Shown here piece by piece: positions 59,008 to 64,000 of a stretch of DNA of 64,000 nucleotides (positions are counted from its first letter, which is position 1; each line of letters starts with the position of its first letter). Location of the stretch: positions 18,290,547-18,354,546 of the forward strand of contig CM026556.1 in assembly GCA_015143295.1 (NCBI GenBank), read 5' to 3'. The notes under the pieces are model-generated. The model searched no databases. It was given only the letters and a program-made list of their open reading frames with translations, and was not told where the DNA came from. Source of the stretch: Tetracentron sinense (taxonomy: Eukaryota > Streptophyta > Magnoliopsida > Trochodendrales > Trochodendraceae). The position numbers were made by a program, and so were the translations under genes.

Positions 59008-61181
59008 TGTTAGACATATATGCCGTCGAAAGCCATTCCGGTATTGTATTAGTGTACTTAATCAATAAAAGCATATTTTACATTCACACATTGTCTTCGA
59101 CATTGGGTAACACATTAAAAGTATCTTATTGGATGAGACTACTTTGTCCCTGAGGTAACATTGTAGGAAAAACCATCCAATTGGTTAATGACTAATTGCT
59201 AAGGAGATATGGTTTTTCCGGTTCCTTGTAGACCTAAAATTGTTCTAAGTTATTCAGGATACATCTGGACAATGTATTCCTACTGACTTACACATTGTTA
59301 GTTCCATATGATGGAGTGCTGAATCTCAATCACTAAGAGAAGGGTCTCTTGACTAAGATGTGGATATAAGTAAGAAGTACTTACATTGCAACTGGATCGC
59401 TCAGTGGATACCTTTAGAAATATACTGTCTTTATATTTAGGGTAGTCCATTTGACAGATTGTCCTTAACCTGAGAGGTTGACATCTTCTCTAGTATTTGC
59501 CTATATAGCTTTGATGTAGCCAATTGTCAATGTCCAACACATCGGACTAAATATGGGCTCATTGGGTTATGTACGCTATATTAGAAGACGTTTGTGTACG
59601 CTCAACAAGGATTCCACTACTCTTACAGAGCAAATAATATTGAGTTGATACTTGTCAAAACCGGACTTAAAAAACCCAGCGCTGGTATTTATCGATGAAA
59701 TGGTTTTATCGAGGAGTTTATTTTCTGTATGAAAGAAATGTAATTATTATTATTATTTCTTTTAAAGAATTTCTAAAATGTTTTGAAAGTCCAAGTTTGA
59801 TTACAAGTATCAAAGAGAATGGGTTCTCAATATAAGCTAGGGATTAAAGACAGTATTAGATATTGTCCCGTAAGCTTATAACAATATTGGAAGTGGAGGG
59901 ACGCATCTGTAAACAAATCTTGAGATAGAAATACCTGAAAGTAATTCTCTATTTTCTAGAAGTTAATCACATTTTGTTAATAGAAATTATTGTGATTGGT
60001 GGAAGTCCAGGGATATAGATAAAATTCTATAATCCTAATGGAGTATAGGAAAGGTGTTTCCTAGTAACAATGCTTTAACCGAAAGGTTGAGTACTTGGTC
60101 CCACAACAGGAAATAAGAGATCCCTTTAGATCCCACACACAAGGACTTTCTTAAAATATTTAATTTAATTATTTATTAAATTAATTAATTTCTCTAAGTA
60201 ATCACTATATGGTATAGTGAAGCTCCAAAAGGTGGAATCACATTAAATGTGAAAAACCAAACGAGTAGGACCGATTGGGGATTTTGATGGAAGATCAAAA
60301 ATGATGACCAAAAGGGGTTTGGAACCCTAGGGGCATGTGGAGTGGGGCCCACCTATGGTGGGACGCCCACTTCATGGAGGGTGCTTTAATAATTAGTTTC
60401 TGATTAACTATGGAGTCCTTATTAGATAAGGTTAGTTAGTTAGTTAGTTACTAATTAAAGATTCCCTATTTGTTAGGGATTCTAATAGTTTTTTGCTAAT
60501 CAAGGAATCTTAATTGGATTAGGATAAGGATATGGTTAGTTGGTTACTAATGGATAAGATTTGTTTCTATTAATGATTAATCCTAATTAATTAGGAAATA
60601 TTAATAAAGGAAACAAATTGAGGAATCCTTATTGGATAAGGATTAAAAGACTTGGGTGGTAGGCAACCCAAGCAAAAGGGTTATAAATAGAGGTGGACGT
60701 CCACTATTGTGGAGACAATTAAAATTTCTAGAATTTTAATCTCTCTCCCCTCTCGTCATAACCTCACGCCACTCTCTCTCTCTTCCCTAGAGTGTACGGT
60801 CACTCTTCTCCCCCTCTTTCTTCTCTTGTGTTCTTAGTATTGAATATCAAGAAGAAGATCGAGAAGGTCTTGATCAATAAAGATTGGATCTTTATTTCAA
60901 GATCCTAGAGCTAGAAATTTGGAAGGGCCATTAGCTTCCATTAGAGAAAGCTTTAATTAAAAAGAAGGTCCATGTGGATTGCGAAGGAGACTTGACACTT
61001 GTGAAGTTTTGCCGGTCTAGCCTTCTATCGTGCAATTGACTTAACAATTTCAAAGTCGCAAAGGTGATTGTGATTTTAACTTTCATTGAATAAAATCAAT
61101 TAGAATCTTAGTCAGATCTTGGGATTCGATGTATGCCCCCCAAGAATTGTTTTTCTAAAATTAAAAAGAGGTATACTTTCA
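59008..61181 (+). mobile_element. solo copia LTR in Ogre copy B
   Basis: 2174 bp, same length, ends and flanks as 5085-7258. It is the same insertion event, not an independent one. TATA box TATAAATA at 60682-60689. Confidence 0.9.
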
Positions 61182-61523
61182 TGGGATACCTCCTGTATGT
61201 CCCATTCGACACCCCCATGTGTCCTTGACACCCTGTGTGCCCCTTAAAAATCTCATCATACCACGACATTACCTCCTGTATGTCCCTAACATCCTGTGTA
61301 TCCCTTGACAATCTCGTCATACCGCAATACCTCCCACATGTCCCCTTCGACACCCCCGTGTGTCCCCGACATCCTGTGTGCTCCTTGACAATCTCATCAT
61401 ACTGCGACATTACCTCTTACATGTCCCAAACATCCTACTTGTACCTTGACAACTCATTTGTCATACCACTACACTTCCTGCATGTCCTCCTTCCAACACT
61501 TCACGTGTCCTTCGGTTGTTTTG
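61182..61523 (+). repeat. minisatellite in Ogre copy B 3' region, right part
   Basis: Counterpart of 7259-7600; the array resumes after the solo LTR. Open frames of about 100 codons here are repeat-derived. Confidence 0.85.
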
Positions 61524-61786
61524 GCTAAACACCTCTGGGTAATGCCATAGCAACCAATTTGGTTAGCGCATCCGGGACATGCCGTCTTTCATAGGATCCA
61601 TCAATTCCTAGCACGAGCAGACCGGACTACTTACTAGTCCCCTGTGAGTAGTCCTAACCACTTCATCACCCTACCACTTGCACAACATGCATACATATCA
61701 TCATCCAATCTTGGTGTAAAAATAGGATGATTCCAGTCTTTGCTGTTCAATTGCCAACTTGACAGTCTCCGGCAAAGAGGGGTAGC
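61524..61786 (+). other. end of Ogre copy B interior
   Basis: Non-coding counterpart of 7601-7863, ending in the purine-rich stretch GGCAAAGAGGGGTAG before the LTR. Confidence 0.65.
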
Positions 61787-62894
61787 TGTAAGCACCTAAT
61801 TTTTACACCTCCTTCTTGGTCATGGTTAAAATCCTAACCCTAGGTAAACCCTAGTCAAACCCTAGGTAAACCCTAGTCAAACCTTAGGCCTAACCCTAGG
61901 AGAAACCCTAACCCCAGGTAAATCCTAATCAAACCCTAGGTAAACCCTAGGCTTAACCCTAGTTAAACCCTAGGCCTAATCCTAGTTAAACCCTAAGCCT
62001 AACCCTAGTGTCACGTGCGTATGTTTAGTCCCACACCAGCCATGTACTGGGTGTTCCAGGCCATTGGTGTGGGAGTAGGCAGCATCTGAATTGGCTAGTC
62101 ACTTCGGTTGGCAAGCGCTCCGTGACACTAGGGTTAGGCAGCATCTGAGTTTCTACCGCCATTCCTGGTGTCTTCTTCCAGGGCTTGCTGGCACCCCCTG
62201 GACCACTCCTCTCTGCCTCCCTACTGTCTTACACTCTCCCAACAACCCCTAAACTACCCCTGGGTCCATCAAATCCTATAAAACCCCCCCTCTCTTCATG
62301 GTTAAGCCATTCCAAAAACCCTACATGAAATCTCTGCTAGAGCTCTGTGCAACCCAAAACCATTTCTGTCCTCAGTCCAGAACACCTAAAGGAGAACCCT
62401 AGAGCCCTAGGGAGCTGCCTCTGCACCACCTCAGCCCTCTCCCCTTGCATTACCACCGTGTACAGCCTCCTCCGACGAGCCAACAGGGTAGGACCCCCTA
62501 CCCCCTCTCTTTCTTTCTGTAAAAGTAAGACCCCTAGTCCTACTCCAGGGGTCCTCTATTTTCATTTTATTCATGTTGTAGTACTGTAACAAGGGATAGG
62601 GGTCCTCCTTGTCTCTTCGTAGGCATGGGGGAACCCCCTTGAGGTTAAAAGTTCGGCTATAGTGGCCACCTCGTGTATGGCATACACCCCTTGATTTTTG
62701 AGGGACCCTCAGTCCATTAGGGATCCCTTAGAAGTGGTCAGGACCTACCCCAGGGAGTAGATTTTTAGTGCCTAGAAAAATGACAGAATGGCTATAAACT
62801 CAGTACTGCCATTCTGGGTACTCTCCATTGTAGCATCTGTAGATCTCTTTTGAGTGGGCCCTAATCCTTTCCAGAGCCATGGTTAGATTCCTAG
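61787..62894 (+). mobile_element. Ogre-like 3' LTR, 5' portion (copy B)
   Basis: Counterpart of 7864-8976, starting TGTAAGCACC, with the AAACCCTAGG repeats (about 61828-62009), the foldback with 19-bp arms (about 61997-62139) and a TATA box at 62277-62283. A 5-bp length difference from copy A lies near 62525. Confidence 0.82.
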
Positions 62895-64000
62895 TGTTAG
62901 ACATGATGCCCAGAAAAGTCATTTAGATTGTTAGATTCTTTTTAATTTGATTAATAAAGACTTCTTCTTTATCTATTGTGTATTCATTATGGGTAATTGA
63001 CCATGATCATGTGATGATCTATACGATATGAGATATCGATAAAGGTCCTTAGGATATATTATAGGAAAGTTATGTGATTGGATTATCGTAGACATATATA
63101 ACTTTCCAGTTTCTTATACCTTTTATAGTCACAACTATGGGTGAAGCTGGGCTCTTCACTTATATGGCTGCCACTATGCTAAGATGTTCTCAATAGTTAA
63201 GATGTAGTTCTATCTCAAACTATTGTAGTGGAGACTACACATCAACATATGGGTGCTTAAATGTTCACTGATTGATTGCATTCAATGAGAGACCTCTTGC
63301 ATAAACATACTATCAGATAGTTGGTCTCTCATTCACATTGAACAGTTTCAATGATCCTTAGATCTGATGAGATCATTTATAATTGAACAGTAATCTGACT
63401 GTTTTGATTCCATCAAAGTATTCTCTACCTTAGGGAATACGATACAGTGACAGTTGGATAGTCAGAAAGTTGTTCGAGTCATAATGAATTCCAAACAAGA
63501 AATCCATACTCATTAATTTGAGAGATTATCCAAGTTCCGGGTAAGACAGTCGATTAAGCTTAAATCCTATGCAGGTGATTTTGAAACAAAATAAGTTTGA
63601 AATATATTTTATTTAAAATATATTATACTTATAAAAATATTTTTCTCAAAATGTTTTTCATGAGAAATTTTTTCTCATGGCTTAATCAAAAGTCTTGGAA
63701 ACCCGAATGATGTGCAATGGGCTATGAGTTAGATAGTATAAATAATCTCAAAGACCCATTAGGGATAATGTAATCGGAAGGATCAATTGAATTAAAAAGT
63801 TCATTTGGCAGGATCCATATTGGTTAATGTTCTTACACTGGGATTCAATTGCAACATGGATATCTCACGTCACTAGCAATTCCGATGTAATTCCTATTTA
63901 GGGTCAATGGGATAACATTGGATAAGCCAGGGTTTGAATGTCCCAGAGACATTTGTGGAGATGCTCACATAAGAAATACAAGCTCATAAATTGATTAAAA
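62895..64000 (+). mobile_element. second copia-like LTR, cut by window edge
   Basis: Counterpart of 8977-10082, beginning TGTTAGACATGATGCC. The window ends inside it. Confidence 0.88.

Larger units (their letters stand above)
43876..62894 (+). mobile_element. Ogre/Tat-like element on + (copy B), with nested insertions
   Basis: Gag from 43876, interrupted by chromovirus II (44506-51718), then rest of gag, protease, RT, both RNase H domains, integrase, C-rich 3' region with minisatellite and solo copia LTR (59008-61181), and the 3' LTR start, cut at 62895 by a copia LTR. Bases 53894-64000 are the counterpart of 1-10082. The coding part is broken very often, more densely before about 56.15 kb than after. 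Confidence 0.9.

Noticed and set aside
53894-64000. Independent second insertion of the same Ogre element
   Set aside because: Both copies share the same nested solo LTR and the same second copia LTR at the same positions, so the locus itself is duplicated.

Overview
This window looks like a piece of a flowering-plant nuclear genome in a gene-free, retrotransposon-packed region. Everything I can identify belongs to LTR retrotransposons of plant lineages: Ty3/gypsy Tat-Ogre type elements (dual RNase H and an extra ORF upstream of gag), Ty3/gypsy chromoviruses of the Tekay/Del kind (C-terminal chromodomain, 2.4 kb LTRs, polypurine tract against the 3' LTR), and Ty1/copia-like elements with about 2.2 kb LTRs and initiator-Met primer sites. 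I found no convincing host gene, tRNA, rRNA or DNA transposon. Species cannot be told from this sequence.

Layout from left to right. 1-8976: 3' half of an Ogre-like element on + (copy A), namely RT, RNase H, second RNase H, integrase, a long C-rich 3' untranslated region with a minisatellite, and the start of its 3' LTR. A solo copia LTR sits inside it (5085-7258). 8977-11172: a copia LTR, followed by a primer site and a short internal stretch to 11503. 11504-17846: a Tekay-type chromovirus on the minus strand (LTR, open pol, part of gag), cut by an assembly gap at 17847-17946. 17947-42816: an Ogre-like element on the minus strand, split by a two-LTR copia element (20171-29498) and by a solo chromovirus LTR (40346-42598) lying in its own 5' LTR. 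42817-43875: a cut chromovirus LTR. 43876-62894: an Ogre-like element on + (copy B, gag onward), split by a young Tekay-type element (44506-51718, with a gap at 51411-51478) and by the solo copia LTR at 59008-61181. 62895-64000: the same copia LTR as at 8977.

The largest-scale feature is that bases 1-10082 reappear, in the same orientation and with the same nested insertions, at 53894-64000. The window therefore begins and ends in copies of one locus about 53.9 kb apart. Either this is a real long direct duplication, or two haplotypes or contigs were placed twice by the assembly. The two gaps, and a sharp change in indel density near 56.15 kb in copy B, make the second possibility serious.

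The elements do not form a pathway together. What they record is an order of insertion: Ogre-like elements are the oldest hosts, copia and chromovirus elements landed in them, and the chromovirus at 44506-51718 is the youngest (intact 5-bp target duplication, and 240 comparable LTR bases identical). Items of biological interest are the tandem arrays inside chromovirus LTRs and the Ogre 3' region, the conserved palindrome cluster at the U3 end of the chromovirus LTRs, foldbacks near the Ogre promoter, and a copia element whose LTRs are far better preserved than its interior. I did not find evidence of an unknown biological system beyond these.
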